Below are positions 15,323 to 24,474 of a stretch of DNA of 33,540 nucleotides, one piece after another; positions within the stretch are counted from its first letter, which is position 1; every line of letters starts with the position of its first letter. The notes under the pieces are model-generated. The model did not search any database, had not been told where the DNA came from, and worked only from the letters and a program-made list of their open reading frames with translations. The stretch comes from an uncultured Paracoccaceae bacterium (GTDB lineage: Bacteria > Pseudomonadota > Alphaproteobacteria > Rhodobacterales > Rhodobacteraceae): assembly GCA_913062865.1 (NCBI GenBank), contig CAJXWO010000032.1, positions 1 through 33,540 on the forward strand, given 5' to 3'. A program made the translations under genes and the position numbers.

Positions 15323-16159
15323 TCAGATCGCGGGAATGACCAGGCGCTGACCGGCTCTGATCTGGTCAGGGCTGCTCAGGACGCCGCGATTGGCCTCGAA
15401 GATGGTCTGGTAGAGATCGAAATTTCCGTAGAAGCGGATCGCGATGGATCCAAGGCTGTCGCCTGCGGCGACGGTATAGAACTCGGGCGAGTCGGTCCTG
15501 GATGCCGGGCGTGTCACGGGGCTTGGGGCCACGGCCGCCGCGGTCAGGACGGTCGGCGCCTCGGTCGCGGACGCGGCCTGGGACACCAGCTGCTGAAGCA
15601 GGATGCGCGTGTCCACGCGGCCCTCGGCGGTGACCAGCGCGCCGGGAACAGCGATCCGACCCGAGCGCGCGGCCCCGTTCAGCAGCGCGTCGATATAGGC
15701 ATCCGACTGTCCCTGGCGCAGGGCCTGGCTGACCAGGTCGGCGAGGCCCGGCTGGGGCGCTTGCGAGGCCGACGGCGCACGGGCCGCGTTGATCCCGGCC
15801 AGGATGCCCTGTGTCAGATCGGCCATCTGGTCGGGGTCGGACCCGCCCGATCCGGGGGTGTTGGTGATACCGAGGTCGGCCAGCACGCTGGCGGTCATGT
15901 CGCGCAGGGGATCCTCGGCGGCGGCGGGCCTCGGCGCGCTGCTCAAGGCTTCGGTCGCCGACGACACCGCGGCGTCGAGCCCGGCCAGATCAACCGACGT
16001 ATCCGCCGCCGGTTCGGTCGCGTCGGGTAGCACCGTTCGGTCGAGACCGGCACCGGAGCGGGTGACCGCGGGGGCGGCATCCTCGGCTCCGGGCTGTTGC
16101 AGATAGAGCACCAGAGCAATGCTCAGGAAGCCGGCGGCGACAATGAAGGTGCGGATCAT
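15323..16159 (-). CDS. Membrane-anchored LysM-domain protein
   Basis: A 278-residue protein with an N-terminal membrane anchor (FIVAAGFLSIALVLYL, residues 4-19). A long low-complexity Ala/Pro/Ser/Thr-rich periplasmic stretch with short helices follows. The C-terminal LysM domain covers about 226-276: FYTVAAGDSLGSIAIRFYG, then QIRAGQRLVIP. LysM binds GlcNAc-containing glycans, so the protein should tether to or scan peptidoglycan. AGGGGA eight bases upstream supports the start at 16159; an in-frame ATG at 16177 is less likely. It follows the rhodanese gene after 32 bases on the same strand and is probably co-transcribed with it. It ends before a strong terminator. Confidence 0.87.
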   Translation of the reverse strand: MIRTFIVAAGFLSIALVLYLQQPGAEDAAPAVTRSGAGLDRTVLPDATEPAADTSVDLAGLDAAVSSATEALSSAPRPAAAEDPLRDMTASVLADLGITNTPGSGGSDPDQMADLTQGILAGINAARAPSASQAPQPGLADLVSQALRQGQSDAYIDALLNGAARSGRIAVPGALVTAEGRVDTRILLQQLVSQAASATEAPTVLTAAAVAPSPVTRPASRTDSPEFYTVAAGDSLGSIAIRFYGNFDLYQTIFEANRGVLSSPDQIRAGQRLVIPAI

Positions 16160-16191
16160 GGCGGTTGTCCCCTGCATCGGTCCGGCGCGCA

Positions 16192-16827
16192 TCAGGCCGG
16201 GTTCGGGTTCTTGACCGTGAGGCCCAGCAAAAGCCAATTCTGCATGCCGCCCCGATAGTAGTGCAGCTTTTCGGGCGGATATCCGACCGCCACCAGATTG
16301 CGGATGGCTGTGGGCGACTGCTCACACCACGGACCATTGCAGAACATCAGAAGATGAAGCGCATCCGAGAAATCCCAGCCCGATCCGCTGCCGCGCGCGC
16401 CCAGCGCCTTGAGGATTTCGTCGCGATAGGGGTTCTCCGGGTCAAGCGTATTGAACGGGACGTTGACCGCGCCGGGAATGGTGCCCTTGGCAAACCAGGC
16501 GGGCACCCGGCTGTCGATGAGAAGCCCGCGCCCCGGGGCGACATAATCTTCGAGGAACGAGATCAGTTCGAGCTCGCCCAGGGTTTCCACGCCGGCGCTG
16601 ACGCTGATCGGCTGGATGCAGAAAGGCGGACAGGGCCGCGAGGTGCGCGCGAATTCCGGGTCGATCACATGGTTCGGATCCTGGTTCCGCGCGATGGTGA
16701 GCGTTTCTCCGGCGATGGTCACGCTTCGGGTCGCATCTTCCGGTGTGAGGCGGACCTCATCGGCCCAGGCGGCGGACACAAGGATACTGGCAGCCTCGAC
16801 GACCGCGGCACTGATACGGTGCAACAT
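16192..16827 (-). CDS. Periplasmic rhodanese-like protein
   Basis: A 211-residue exported protein. The signal peptide covers about residues 1-22 (ISAAVVEAASILVSAAWA), with an unusual glutamate inside the hydrophobic core. The single rhodanese domain covers about 85-205, with LLIDSRVPAWFAKGTIPGAVNVPF (103-126) as the CH2A-like motif. The active-site loop CNGPWCEQSPTA starts at C163 and has a second cysteine at C168. Another pair, C66 and C70 (PCPPFC), precedes the domain. Four cysteines in two pairs suggest disulfide or persulfide chemistry in the periplasm. It is transcribed from a strong promoter in an AT-rich gap and is followed by the LysM gene. GGGGGA precedes the start. The exact sulfur substrate is unknown. 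Confidence 0.85.
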   Translation of the reverse strand: MLHRISAAVVEAASILVSAAWADEVRLTPEDATRSVTIAGETLTIARNQDPNHVIDPEFARTSRPCPPFCIQPISVSAGVETLGELELISFLEDYVAPGRGLLIDSRVPAWFAKGTIPGAVNVPFNTLDPENPYRDEILKALGARGSGSGWDFSDALHLLMFCNGPWCEQSPTAIRNLVAVGYPPEKLHYYRGGMQNWLLLGLTVKNPNPA

Positions 16828-16899
16828 GTGACATCCCCCAATGAATACGGGCCCAAGAAAATGTGCTGGCAGGCGACCCGCATTCGTATGAAGGCCCCA

Positions 16900-16929
16900 A
16901 ATATAGGGAAAAAACACCGAATCAGTCAA
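16900..16929 (-). promoter_or_regulatory. Strong sigma-70-like promoter of the rhodanese gene
   Basis: On the minus strand, TTGACT (16924-16929) and TATATT (16900-16905) are 18 bases apart; shifting the -10 to CTATAT gives 17. Five of six positions match at each box. Transcription would start near 16893, giving a leader of about 65 bases before the rhodanese start. It lies in the most AT-rich gap of the window. Confidence 0.65.
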
Positions 16930-16944
16930 TATAAAGTGATTCGG
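16917..16944. promoter_or_regulatory. 28-bp dyad overlapping the -35 box, with extra GATTCG copies
   Basis: CCGAATCA (16917-16924) and TGATTCGG (16937-16944) form a perfect 8-bp inverted repeat with a 12-base spacer. The -35 of the rhodanese promoter falls at the edge of the left arm. Two further direct copies of GATTCG lie at 16965-16970 and 16978-16983. The arrangement is that of an operator with auxiliary half-sites. No known regulator consensus is recognised. Confidence 0.55.
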
Positions 16945-17001
16945 GTAGCCGCATTTAATCCGGTGATTCGAAAAGGCGATTCGGATCAAAGGCTTATGGC
17001 G

Positions 17002-18282
17002 CTAGGGCGTTTCGTTCAGACGCAGCACATGGCCCGCCAGGTAAAGCGACCCGCAGATCAGCACGCGCGATCCGGGCTGGTCGGCCTCGAGACGCGACAG
17101 CGCTTGGGCCACGCCCTCGGCGGTCTCCACCTGGCCGAACCCGGCATCTCTCGCGGCCTGAGCCGTGTCCCCGGCATCCAGCGTATTGGCCTCTCCGGGG
17201 ATCGAAATCGCAGTGAGGCTGTGCGCGGTCTGCGCCAGAGGGGCGAGGTAGCCGCGCACGTCCTTGGTGTTGAGCATCCCGCAGATCACATGGATCGGCC
17301 GCATGGGCAGGCGTTTCAAATGCTCGGCCAGGGCCACGCCCGCTGCCGGGTTATGCCCGCCATCCAGCCACAGCTCGCAGGACGGCGCCATACGGGCCAC
17401 GGGGCCGTCGGTCATGCGCTGCATCCGCGCGGGCCAGACCGCATCGGTCATCGCGCCGTCATAGGCGGCTTCGCCCGCCTCGAGCAGCCGCAGCGCGGCC
17501 AGGGCGGCACCGGCGTTCTGGATCTGGTGCGCCCCAGGCAACACCGGCAGGGGCAGGTCGATCAGACCGTGCTCGTCCTGGTGAACCAGGCGCCCAGCCT
17601 CTTCGAACGCATGCCAGTGCTGACCATGCACATACAGCGGCGCACCGATGCGTTCCGCCTTGGCCTCGATCACCTCCAGCGCGTCGTCCTCTTGCGGGCC
17701 GACCACACAGGGCACCCCGCGCTTGAGGATCCCGGCCTTTTCCTCGGCGATCTTTGCCAGCGTATCGCCTAGGTAGCTTTGGTGGTCCATCGAAACGGGC
17801 GTGATGATCGTGAGCGCGGGCCGCGCCACCACGTTCGTCGCGTCCAGACGCCCGCCCAGCCCGACCTCGAGCAGCGTGTGCTGCGCGGGCGTGCGGGCAA
17901 AGGCCAGAAGCGCAGCGGAGGTCGTGATTTCGAAATAAGTGATCTCTTCGCCGTTGTTGGCGGCGTAGCATTCATCGAGGATCTGGGTCAGCTGGTTCTC
18001 CGGGATCGACCGCCCGGCGAGGTAGATGCGTTCGTGGAACCGCACAAGGTGGGGGGAGGTATAAGCATGGACCGTATCGCCGCGCGCCTCGAAGCCCGCG
18101 CGCAGCATCGCGAGGGTCGAGCCCTTGCCGTTCGTGCCCGCGATATGGATCACCGGGGGTAACTGGTCTTGCGGGTTGCCCAGCGCATTCAACAGCCGCC
18201 ACACGCGATCCAGCGTCAGGTCGATGATTTTCGGGTGCAGCGCCATCATCCGTTCCAGGATGGCGTCAGAGCCTTGGGTCAC
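17002..18282 (-). CDS. folC: Bifunctional folylpolyglutamate/dihydrofolate synthase
   Basis: A 426-residue Mur-ligase-family enzyme that adds glutamate to dihydropteroate and extends folate polyglutamates, using ATP. The P-loop [13 protein letters not shown] is at about 48-60. [13 protein letters not shown] follows, and the family motif [16 protein letters not shown] is at about 137-152. [28 protein letters not shown] (about 161-188) is very characteristic, and the C-terminal domain has [11 protein letters not shown]. The start codon is GTG at 18282; it overlaps the accD stop by four bases (GTGA), so the two are translationally coupled. accD-folC adjacency is common in alphaproteobacteria. 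Confidence 0.95.
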   Translation of the reverse strand: MTQGSDAILERMMALHPKIIDLTLDRVWRLLNALGNPQDQLPPVIHIAGTNGKGSTLAMLRAGFEARGDTVHAYTSPHLVRFHERIYLAGRSIPENQLTQILDECYAANNGEEITYFEITTSAALLAFARTPAQHTLLEVGLGGRLDATNVVARPALTIITPVSMDHQSYLGDTLAKIAEEKAGILKRGVPCVVGPQEDDALEVIEAKAERIGAPLYVHGQHWHAFEEAGRLVHQDEHGLIDLPLPVLPGAHQIQNAGAALAALRLLEAGEAAYDGAMTDAVWPARMQRMTDGPVARMAPSCELWLDGGHNPAAGVALAEHLKRLPMRPIHVICGMLNTKDVRGYLAPLAQTAHSLTAISIPGEANTLDAGDTAQAARDAGFGQVETAEGVAQALSRLEADQPGSRVLICGSLYLAGHVLRLNETP

Positions 18283-19226
18283 GTCTTGTCGGCTCCATCT
18301 TCCGGCGTGTCGCCGGGTGGTGTGGCGGGCTCAAGCACTGCGGGCTCGGGCGCGGGCAGATCGCCCTTTACCGCCGGCGGTTCACGCAGGAGCATGCGAA
18401 GGATTGTGATTAGTTCGTCGCGCATCTTGGTCCGTGGGGTCACCCGGTCCAGCATGCCGTGATCCAGAAGGTACTCGGCCCGCTGGAAGCCCTCGGGCAG
18501 TTTTTCGCGGATGGTCTGTTCGATCACGCGGGGACCCGCAAAACAGATCAGCGCCCCGGGCTCGGCAATCTGGACGTCGCCCAGCATGGCATAAGAGGCG
18601 GTCACGCCACCAGTGGTCGGGTTGGTCAGCACGACAATATAGGGCAGCCCCGCCTCTTTCAGCATCTGCACGGCCACGGTGGTGCGCGGCATCTGCATCA
18701 GGCTCAGGATACCCTCCTGCATGCGCGCGCCCCCGGCGGCCGAGAACAGCACAAGCGGGCGCTTGCGTTCCACTGCACGCTCGGCGGCGGCGATGATCGC
18801 GTTGCCCACATACATGCCCATGGACCCGCCCATGAAAGAAAAATCCTGCGCCGTGGCAACGATCGCCGTGCGCCCGATTTCGCCTTCGGCGACCAGCATC
18901 GCCTCTTTCTCTCCGGTGGCCTTTTGCGCGGCCTTCATCCGGTCGGGGTACTTTTTCTGATCGCGGAACTGCAGCGGGTCGGCCACGGGCTCGGGCACGG
19001 CCACCTCGGCAAAGACACCACCGTCGAACAGGGCCCGGAACCGGTCGCGCGGGGTGATCGCCATGTGATGCCCGCAAGAGGTGCAGACATTCAGGTTCTC
19101 GGACAATTCGCGGTGAAACAGCATCGTCCCGCAGCTGTCGCACTTGGTCCACAGGTTCTCGGGCACCTCGCGGCGCGAGAAGATGGAGTTGATCCGGGGG
19201 CGGACGTAGTTGCTGATCCAGTTCAT
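18279..19226 (-). CDS. accD: Acetyl-CoA carboxylase carboxyltransferase subunit beta
   Basis: A 315-residue subunit of the carboxyltransferase that, with AccA, moves the carboxyl group from biotin to acetyl-CoA in the first committed step of fatty acid synthesis. The N-terminal zinc ribbon has C29, C32, C48 and C51 (CDSCG...CTSCG). The crotonase-like core holds [15 protein letters not shown] and [12 protein letters not shown], all family-typical. The C-terminal tail of about 30 residues is rich in Pro, Ala and Glu and probably disordered. AGAGG lies upstream of the start. It is followed by folC with a four-base overlap. The CPBP protease gene lies 55 bases upstream on the same strand. Confidence 0.96.
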   Translation of the reverse strand: MNWISNYVRPRINSIFSRREVPENLWTKCDSCGTMLFHRELSENLNVCTSCGHHMAITPRDRFRALFDGGVFAEVAVPEPVADPLQFRDQKKYPDRMKAAQKATGEKEAMLVAEGEIGRTAIVATAQDFSFMGGSMGMYVGNAIIAAAERAVERKRPLVLFSAAGGARMQEGILSLMQMPRTTVAVQMLKEAGLPYIVVLTNPTTGGVTASYAMLGDVQIAEPGALICFAGPRVIEQTIREKLPEGFQRAEYLLDHGMLDRVTPRTKMRDELITILRMLLREPPAVKGDLPAPEPAVLEPATPPGDTPEDGADKT

Positions 19227-19281
19227 GCGCGGCCTCTGCGGTGATGCTCCGCGAAATAAGCCCCGCGTGCGGGAAATGCAA

Positions 19282-20172
19282 TCAACGGCGCAGCGCGATA
19301 CGGGCCGTCAGCCATCCGCAGAACAGCAGCAAGAGATCCACCGGCAGAACCGCGCGGATCGCATCGGTGTCCGCAGGCTCGATCCCCAGGGTGTAAAGCG
19401 CCAGCCCCGACAGCGGCCCCGGAAGCGCCGTGACCAGCACCGCCGAGAAGTTCGAGGCGAAGTGCAGGCCCACCGCCGCGCCCAGGTTGCCCGTTCGCGC
19501 CGTCAGATCCGCGGCGGCCAGCCCGAAACACCCCGCCCAGAGCGCGATCAGCGCGGCGTTGCCTGGAAAATCCGAGGGCGCGTAATGCCCCAGCGCAAAC
19601 AGGACCGAGGGCAGGCCCAGCCAGAGCACCGGCGATCTGAGCCGAGCGGCCAGTTGCTGTTGCAGATAGCCGCGAAACACCACCTCTTCGGCCGACACCT
19701 GCAGGAACAGCGCCAGAAGTGACAGAGGCAAGAGACCCAGCCACGCCTGTGGGGTCAGATTCGGCTCGACCGGTGCGGCCATCTCCCACGGCGGAAGAAG
19801 CCCGATAACGAGGTAAAGCAACGCCATCGCGCCCAGCACGCGCAGGAAATCGCGCGCGGCGGCGCGTAGCGGGCCTGTCACGCTCCAGAAGCTGCGACCG
19901 TGCAGCTGGTCGGCCACCACGGCGACCGAGATAAGCATCATCCCGATCATAAACAGCTGATACAGCGTGCCGCCCGGCGTCGACGGGTCGATCACCGCAT
20001 CGCGAAAGGCGACTGCGCCAGCGTCGCCACCCACGAAACCCACCACGGCGAAGACCGCACTGGTCAGCCCCATCCAGATCAGGACGCCCGCGAACAGCCC
20101 CAGGCCCAGCCGCCAAAGCTCGGCGCTTTTGCGGGCGGGATCTGCAAGGCTTTCGTGGGGCGCATAGGACAT
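19282..20172 (-). CDS. CPBP family intramembrane glutamic endopeptidase
   Basis: A 296-residue membrane protein with about eight hydrophobic helices. It carries the three CPBP (Abi/Rce1-like) motifs: EExxxR as [10 protein letters not shown] (E162, E163, R167), FALGHY with H196, and GLHFASN with H237. Members cleave within the membrane; bacterial substrates are mostly unknown. No ribosome site is visible before 20172. It is on the same strand as accD and 55 bases upstream, so read-through is possible. It is divergent from ilvD across about 100 bases that hold a dyad. Confidence 0.87.
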   Translation of the reverse strand: MSYAPHESLADPARKSAELWRLGLGLFAGVLIWMGLTSAVFAVVGFVGGDAGAVAFRDAVIDPSTPGGTLYQLFMIGMMLISVAVVADQLHGRSFWSVTGPLRAAARDFLRVLGAMALLYLVIGLLPPWEMAAPVEPNLTPQAWLGLLPLSLLALFLQVSAEEVVFRGYLQQQLAARLRSPVLWLGLPSVLFALGHYAPSDFPGNAALIALWAGCFGLAAADLTARTGNLGAAVGLHFASNFSAVLVTALPGPLSGLALYTLGIEPADTDAIRAVLPVDLLLLFCGWLTARIALRR

Positions 20173-20199
20173 GAGGGTGAGGTAGGCGCATTGTCCCGC

Positions 20200-20221
20200 C
20201 GGGGCAATCGCTCTTGCCCCG
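20200..20221. promoter_or_regulatory. Dyad between the CPBP protease gene and ilvD
   Basis: CGGGGCAA (20200-20207), six bases, TTGCCCCG (20214-20221) is a perfect 8-bp inverted repeat in a divergent intergenic region. No T-run follows on either side, so an operator is more likely than a terminator. Its right arm holds a candidate -35 of ilvD. Confidence 0.5.
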
Positions 20222-20242
20222 CCCGGATCGCTGGCCTAGACC
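20214..20242 (+). promoter_or_regulatory. Candidate promoter of ilvD
   Basis: TTGCCC (20214-20219), 17 bases, TAGACC (20237-20242), with the ilvD start 28 bases downstream. The -35 lies inside the right arm of the dyad, so a protein bound there would compete with polymerase. The -10 is weak; support is by eye. Confidence 0.35.
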
Positions 20243-20270
20243 GATTTGGAAAAATTCGGGGGAGGCCCAG

Positions 20271-22028
20271 ATGACCAAGATCGACAAATCCAGACTGCCC
20301 AGCCGTCACGTGACCGAGGGGCCCGAGCGCGCGCCGCATCGGTCCTATTATTACGCGATGGGCATGACCGAGGCGGAAATTCACCAGCCCCTCGTCGGTG
20401 TCGCCACCTGCTGGAACGAAGCTGCGCCGTGCAACATCGCGCTCAATCGTCAGGCCCAGGCGGTCAAGATGGGCGTGAAAGAAGCGCATGGCTCCCCCCG
20501 CGAATTCACCACCATCACCGTCACCGACGGCATTGCGATGGGGCACGAGGGCATGCGCTCGTCGCTGGCCAGCCGCGAGGCCATTGCCGACACGGTCGAG
20601 CTCACCATGCGCGGCCATTGCTATGACGCCATCGTGGGCCTTGCGGGCTGCGACAAGTCGCTGCCGGGCATGATGATGGCCATGGTGCGTCTCAACGTGC
20701 CGTCGGTCTTCATCTACGGCGGTTCGATCCTGCCGGGCAAAGCCCCCCAGGTCGACGAGATCCCCGAGGATTTCCGCACCCGCGATCTGACCGTGCAGGA
20801 CATGTTCGAGGCGGTGGGCCGCCACCAGAACAACGAGATGTCGGACAAGGCGCTCGACATGCTGGAACGCGTGGCCTGCCCGTCGGCCGGTGCCTGCGGC
20901 GGCCAGTTCACCGCAAACACAATGGCCTGCGTGTCCGAGGCGATCGGGCTGGCGCTGATGAACTCCTCGGGCATGCCCGCACCATATGAAAGCCGTGACC
21001 AATATGGCGAGGCCTCGGGCCGCGCGGTCATGCAGCTTCTGGAAAAGAACATCCGTGCCCGCGACGTGGTCACGCGCCAAAGCCTCGAGAACGCAGCGCG
21101 GGTGGTGGCCTGTACCGGCGGGTCGACCAATGCGGGCTTGCACTTGCCCGCCATCGCCCACGAGGCGGGGATCGAGTTCTTCCTCGAAGATGTGTGCGAG
21201 ATCTTCCGCGACACGCCCTATTTCGTCGACCTCAAGCCCGGCGGCCAGTTCGTGGCCAAAGATCTCTATGATGCCGGCGGCATCCCCGTGGTGATGAAAG
21301 AGCTGCGCAAGGCGGGCCTCATCCACGAGGATTGCATGACCGCCACGGGCCGCAGCATCGGTGAAGAGCTCGACCTGATCGAGCGCGAGGCCGATGGCCG
21401 CGTGATCTACCCCATCGACAAACCGATCACCAAGACCGGCGGGGTCGTGGGGCTCAAGGGCAACCTTGCCCCCGAAGGTGCTATCGTGAAGGTCGCGGGC
21501 ATCGCCGCCGAGGATCAGGTGTTCACCGGCCCGGCGCGTGTTTTCGAGTGCGAAGAGGATGCCTTTGCCGCTGTGAAGGCGCGCGGCTACAAGGAAGGCG
21601 AGGTGATCGTCATCCGCAACGAAGGCCCCGCAGGCGGCCCCGGCATGCGCGAGATGCTGGCGACCACCGCCGCGCTGTCCGGTCAGGGCATGGGCAAGAA
21701 AGTGGCGCTGATCACCGATGGCCGTTTTTCCGGTGCGACGCGGGGCTTTTGCGTGGGCCATGTGGGCCCCGAGGCCGCCCAGGGCGGGCCAATCGCGCTG
21801 CTGCAGAACGGCGACATGATCACCATCGACGCGGTGCAGGGCTCCCTGTCGGTCGATCTGTCCGATGATGAACTGGCCAAGCGGAAAGAGGCCTGGGCTG
21901 GCCCGCGTGACACGATCTATGCCACCGGCGCGCTCTGGAAGTATGCCCAGCTGGTCGGCGCGACCTACAAGGGCGCGGTCACCCATCCCGGCGGCGCGGC
22001 TGAAAAGCATGTCTACATGGATCTCTGA
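20271..22028 (+). CDS. ilvD: Dihydroxy-acid dehydratase
   Basis: A 585-residue iron-sulfur dehydratase of the valine/isoleucine pathway. It converts 2,3-dihydroxy-3-methyl-acids to 2-keto acids in the cytoplasm. Cluster cysteines are seen as C54 (AAPCN), C127 ([10 protein letters not shown]) and the [16 protein letters not shown] region (C203/C209). [14 protein letters not shown] and [21 protein letters not shown] are diagnostic of the IlvD/Edd family. Its length fits the bacterial enzyme. GGGGGAGG just upstream fixes the start at 20271; a longer frame from 20214 is not supported. Its 3' end overlaps the next lipoprotein gene by 20 bases. Confidence 0.96.
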   Translation: MTKIDKSRLPSRHVTEGPERAPHRSYYYAMGMTEAEIHQPLVGVATCWNEAAPCNIALNRQAQAVKMGVKEAHGSPREFTTITVTDGIAMGHEGMRSSLASREAIADTVELTMRGHCYDAIVGLAGCDKSLPGMMMAMVRLNVPSVFIYGGSILPGKAPQVDEIPEDFRTRDLTVQDMFEAVGRHQNNEMSDKALDMLERVACPSAGACGGQFTANTMACVSEAIGLALMNSSGMPAPYESRDQYGEASGRAVMQLLEKNIRARDVVTRQSLENAARVVACTGGSTNAGLHLPAIAHEAGIEFFLEDVCEIFRDTPYFVDLKPGGQFVAKDLYDAGGIPVVMKELRKAGLIHEDCMTATGRSIGEELDLIEREADGRVIYPIDKPITKTGGVVGLKGNLAPEGAIVKVAGIAAEDQVFTGPARVFECEEDAFAAVKARGYKEGEVIVIRNEGPAGGPGMREMLATTAALSGQGMGKKVALITDGRFSGATRGFCVGHVGPEAAQGGPIALLQNGDMITIDAVQGSLSVDLSDDELAKRKEAWAGPRDTIYATGALWKYAQLVGATYKGAVTHPGGAAEKHVYMDL

Positions 22029-22704
22029 TCGGGCTCGGCCGGGGCGTCTGATCCCGGCCATCCTGTTTCTGGTGGCCGGGTGCGATGCGGTGCCGATGGG
22101 TGGCAATGCGCCTGCGCTCACCGACGCCCGCCTGGCCGGGGGCGAGATCCTTGTGTCGGGCCCTCCGGGCTATTGCATCGACCCGGCGTCCCTGCGCGCA
22201 GACACGGCAGGGGGATTTGCGCTTCTGGCCAGCTGCGCGGCCCTTGGGTCCGAGGGCCCATCGGCGGGCCTGCCGGCGGTGATGACCGTGACCGTGTCGC
22301 GGCCCGTGCCCGGACAGGACGCGCCCACGCTGGCCGATCTGCAGGCCACGGTGGCCCCAGCCAACGTCCTGGACACGGTCGAGACCGACACGCTGGTCAT
22401 GGTCCAGCTGGACCAGGGCGGCGAGGCGGCATTCGACGGTAGCGATGCGCGCTACTGGCGCGGAATGAAACGGGTCGGTGCGCGGATCGTTGGCCTTGCG
22501 CTCTATGCACCCGAGGGCGGATCGCTGGCGGAAAGCGGCGGGTCGGACCTTATGGCAAGGCTGGCGGCCGGCATACGACCCGCGGCACCGGCCACGGACG
22601 GGGCGGTCGAGACGGCGGATCAGGGAACCGGGACCGCAGAGGCCCCGCAACCACGGCCCGCGACCCTCGGCGGTCTGTTTCGCGGTTTGTTAAACCCCCG
22701 GTGA
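22009..22704 (+). CDS. Lipoprotein of unknown function overlapping ilvD
   Basis: A 231-residue protein I do not recognise. A short signal peptide ([12 protein letters not shown]) ends in a lipobox, VAGC at about residues 21-24, after an Arg-rich N-terminus. The mature part is acidic and Gly/Ala-rich, with two further cysteines near 50 and 70, and a Pro/Ala/Thr-rich disordered segment after about 190. The ATG at 22009 lies 20 bases inside the end of ilvD in another frame, so translation is probably coupled to ilvD; the ribosome site (GAAAAG) is weak. The unknown gene at 22747 follows after 42 bases. Confidence 0.72.
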   Translation: MSTWISDRARPGRLIPAILFLVAGCDAVPMGGNAPALTDARLAGGEILVSGPPGYCIDPASLRADTAGGFALLASCAALGSEGPSAGLPAVMTVTVSRPVPGQDAPTLADLQATVAPANVLDTVETDTLVMVQLDQGGEAAFDGSDARYWRGMKRVGARIVGLALYAPEGGSLAESGGSDLMARLAAGIRPAAPATDGAVETADQGTGTAEAPQPRPATLGGLFRGLLNPR

Positions 22705-22746
22705 TATGGCACAAACTGTTTCTAAAATCGAAACGCGGGGGCAGGC

Positions 22747-23514
22747 ATGGCCGGCACGGGCATTCTGGACAGACTGAACACGCGCAGGGCCCTGCGCCGC
22801 TGGTCCCGTGCCGCGCGTCTTGCAGAGCGTTCCGATCTCAAGACCCTGCGCGCCCAGCGCAACGAGGCCCGGCAATTGTCTGGTCATCTGAACCGGCTCT
22901 TGCACGTGGCAGAGGGGCGGTTGGCGCTGCCCATGGTCGGATCGAATGCCTTTCCGGTGCCTGCCGATGCGGACTGGGCCTGGCGGCCCGAGCTGTGGCG
23001 CGGCCCCCTGCCCACGCCCGGCATGTCGTCCGTACCGACCAAGTCGATGCTGGGCTCGGAGGTGACGCTGTTCCACGACTGCGCCTTTTCCGAATTGACC
23101 CTGCGGCAGCTGCGCAATCGCCGCGCCGAGGATCTGGCCCCCTACGGTCTGCGTATGGACGTGTTCCGGTTCGACGGCTCTTTCCTGTCGCTTGTGATCG
23201 ATCTGCCCGAAACCGCGGTGCAAGGGCTGTTGCGACGGCACCTGATCCGGGTCGAAACCATCGTGGAGATGGAAAAACCGCTTGAAATTTTTGCCCGGCT
23301 CAACATCAAGCACGGTCCCAACACGGACAACATCGTGCGCGAGCTGCCACTCAACGAACAGGAGGTCGCGGTCGAGTTTGACCTTGGCTATTCCAAGATC
23401 AACGAAAAACGGGTCGAGCGGGCTTGGCTGGACCTGATCTTCGAAGGGCCCGAAATGAACCAGGTCACCATTCGCGACCTGACCTTCAGCCGTCGCCCCC
23501 GTGCCGAATTCTGA
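22747..23514 (+). CDS. Conserved protein of unknown function (possibly DUF6478)
   Basis: A 255-residue protein with no signal peptide and no cysteine-rich or nucleotide-binding motif. The N-terminal 50 residues are basic and helical (RALRRWSRAARLAERSDLKTLRAQR). The rest alternates beta-like segments, with a central FHDCAFSELTLRQLRNRR and a C-terminal NMNQVTIRDLTFSRRPRAEF-like ending. From memory it resembles a Rhodobacterales family listed as DUF6478, which I cannot verify here. GGGGGCAGGC precedes the start. It sits 42 bases after the lipoprotein gene and 16 bases before a second unknown gene, so the pair is likely one transcript. Confidence 0.75.
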   Translation: MAGTGILDRLNTRRALRRWSRAARLAERSDLKTLRAQRNEARQLSGHLNRLLHVAEGRLALPMVGSNAFPVPADADWAWRPELWRGPLPTPGMSSVPTKSMLGSEVTLFHDCAFSELTLRQLRNRRAEDLAPYGLRMDVFRFDGSFLSLVIDLPETAVQGLLRRHLIRVETIVEMEKPLEIFARLNIKHGPNTDNIVRELPLNEQEVAVEFDLGYSKINEKRVERAWLDLIFEGPEMNQVTIRDLTFSRRPRAEF

Positions 23515-23530
23515 GTGCCGGAGACACAAG

Positions 23531-23914
23531 ATGAGTAACTACAGCCTGACCAAGACAGGTTTCCAGCAAGGCATCTGGGAGGGGCTCGTGTCCGGCAAGG
23601 GCCCGGATGCGCCCCAGCCCGAGATCGTGGTTACCCACCAGCAGGACAGGCTGAGCGATGTGCAGCTGTCCGACGGGCCCGAGCGCGGGCAATGGGCCTT
23701 GCGCATTCCCGTGCCCGCAGACCGGATTGGTGACGGCGTGCAGACGTTCCTGATCCAGGACGGGCGCACCGACGAAACGCTGGGCCATTTCGCCCTGTCC
23801 GGGGGCGAGGCGCTGGCCGATGACATCCTGACCGAGATGCAGCTGTTGCGCGAAGAGCTCGACATGCTCAAGCGCGCCTTCCGCCGCCACTGTCTCGAGA
23901 CGATGCAGCCTTGA
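23531..23914 (+). CDS. Small protein of unknown function with C-terminal coiled coil
   Basis: A 127-residue soluble, acidic protein that I cannot place. It has a predicted beta-rich centre ([24 protein letters not shown], roughly 60-85) and a C-terminal amphipathic helix with heptad-like leucines ([18 protein letters not shown]), which suggests self-association. The start at 23531 follows the unknown 255-residue gene by 16 bases; a longer frame beginning at 23501 would overlap it. smpB begins 37 bases later. Confidence 0.7.
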   Translation: MSNYSLTKTGFQQGIWEGLVSGKGPDAPQPEIVVTHQQDRLSDVQLSDGPERGQWALRIPVPADRIGDGVQTFLIQDGRTDETLGHFALSGGEALADDILTEMQLLREELDMLKRAFRRHCLETMQP

Positions 23915-23951
23915 TGGACACCACGCGCCGGCCCATGTAAAGCGGCGCACC

Positions 23952-24428
23952 ATGGCCAAGAAACAAGACAATCCCAACTACAAGGTGATCGCGGAAAACC
24001 GGCGTGCCCGGTTCGACTACGCCATCGAGGATGACGTGGAATGCGGTATTGTGCTCGTTGGGTCCGAAGTGAAGTCGCTGCGCCAGGGCTCTGCCAATAT
24101 CGCCGAAAGCTATGCCAGCGTCGAAGACGGCGAATTGTGGCTGATCAACAGCTACATCGCGCCCTACGAGCAGGCCAAGACGTTCGGCCACGAGGAACGC
24201 CGCAAGCGAAAACTCCTGGTCAGCCGCAAGGAACTGGCACGCATGTGGAACGACACCCAGCGCAAGGGCATGACGCTTGTGCCGCTGGTCCTGTATTTAA
24301 ATCATCGCGGGCTGGCGAAGATCAAGATCGGCATCGCCAAGGGCAAAAAGACCGTCGACAAGCGCGAAACCCAGGCCAAGCGTGACTGGAACCGCCAGAA
24401 ACAGCGCCTGCTCAAGGAGCACGGCTGA
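23952..24428 (+). CDS. smpB: SsrA-binding protein SmpB
   Basis: A 158-residue RNA-binding protein that delivers tmRNA to stalled ribosomes in trans-translation. It has the N-terminal [20 protein letters not shown]. The OB-fold core contains [19 protein letters not shown] (about 33-51) and a [12 protein letters not shown] segment near 75-86. The basic C-terminal tail [20 protein letters not shown] is the part that becomes helical in the mRNA channel. Length is normal. The tmRNA gene itself is not in this window. The ribosome site is weak. Confidence 0.96.
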   Translation: MAKKQDNPNYKVIAENRRARFDYAIEDDVECGIVLVGSEVKSLRQGSANIAESYASVEDGELWLINSYIAPYEQAKTFGHEERRKRKLLVSRKELARMWNDTQRKGMTLVPLVLYLNHRGLAKIKIGIAKGKKTVDKRETQAKRDWNRQKQRLLKEHG

Positions 24429-24437
24429 GCTGCCGGG

Positions 24438-24462
24438 CGGGAACGCATTGCCGTTTTTCCCG
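24438..24462 (+). terminator. Possible terminator hairpin after smpB
   Basis: CGGGAACG (24438-24445) can pair with CGTT and TTCCCG (24452-24462) with a one-base bulge around a six-base loop, ten bases past the smpB stop. The T-run is inside the 3' arm, so the structure is imperfect. Confidence 0.35.
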
Positions 24463-24474
24463 TCATCCCCGGTC

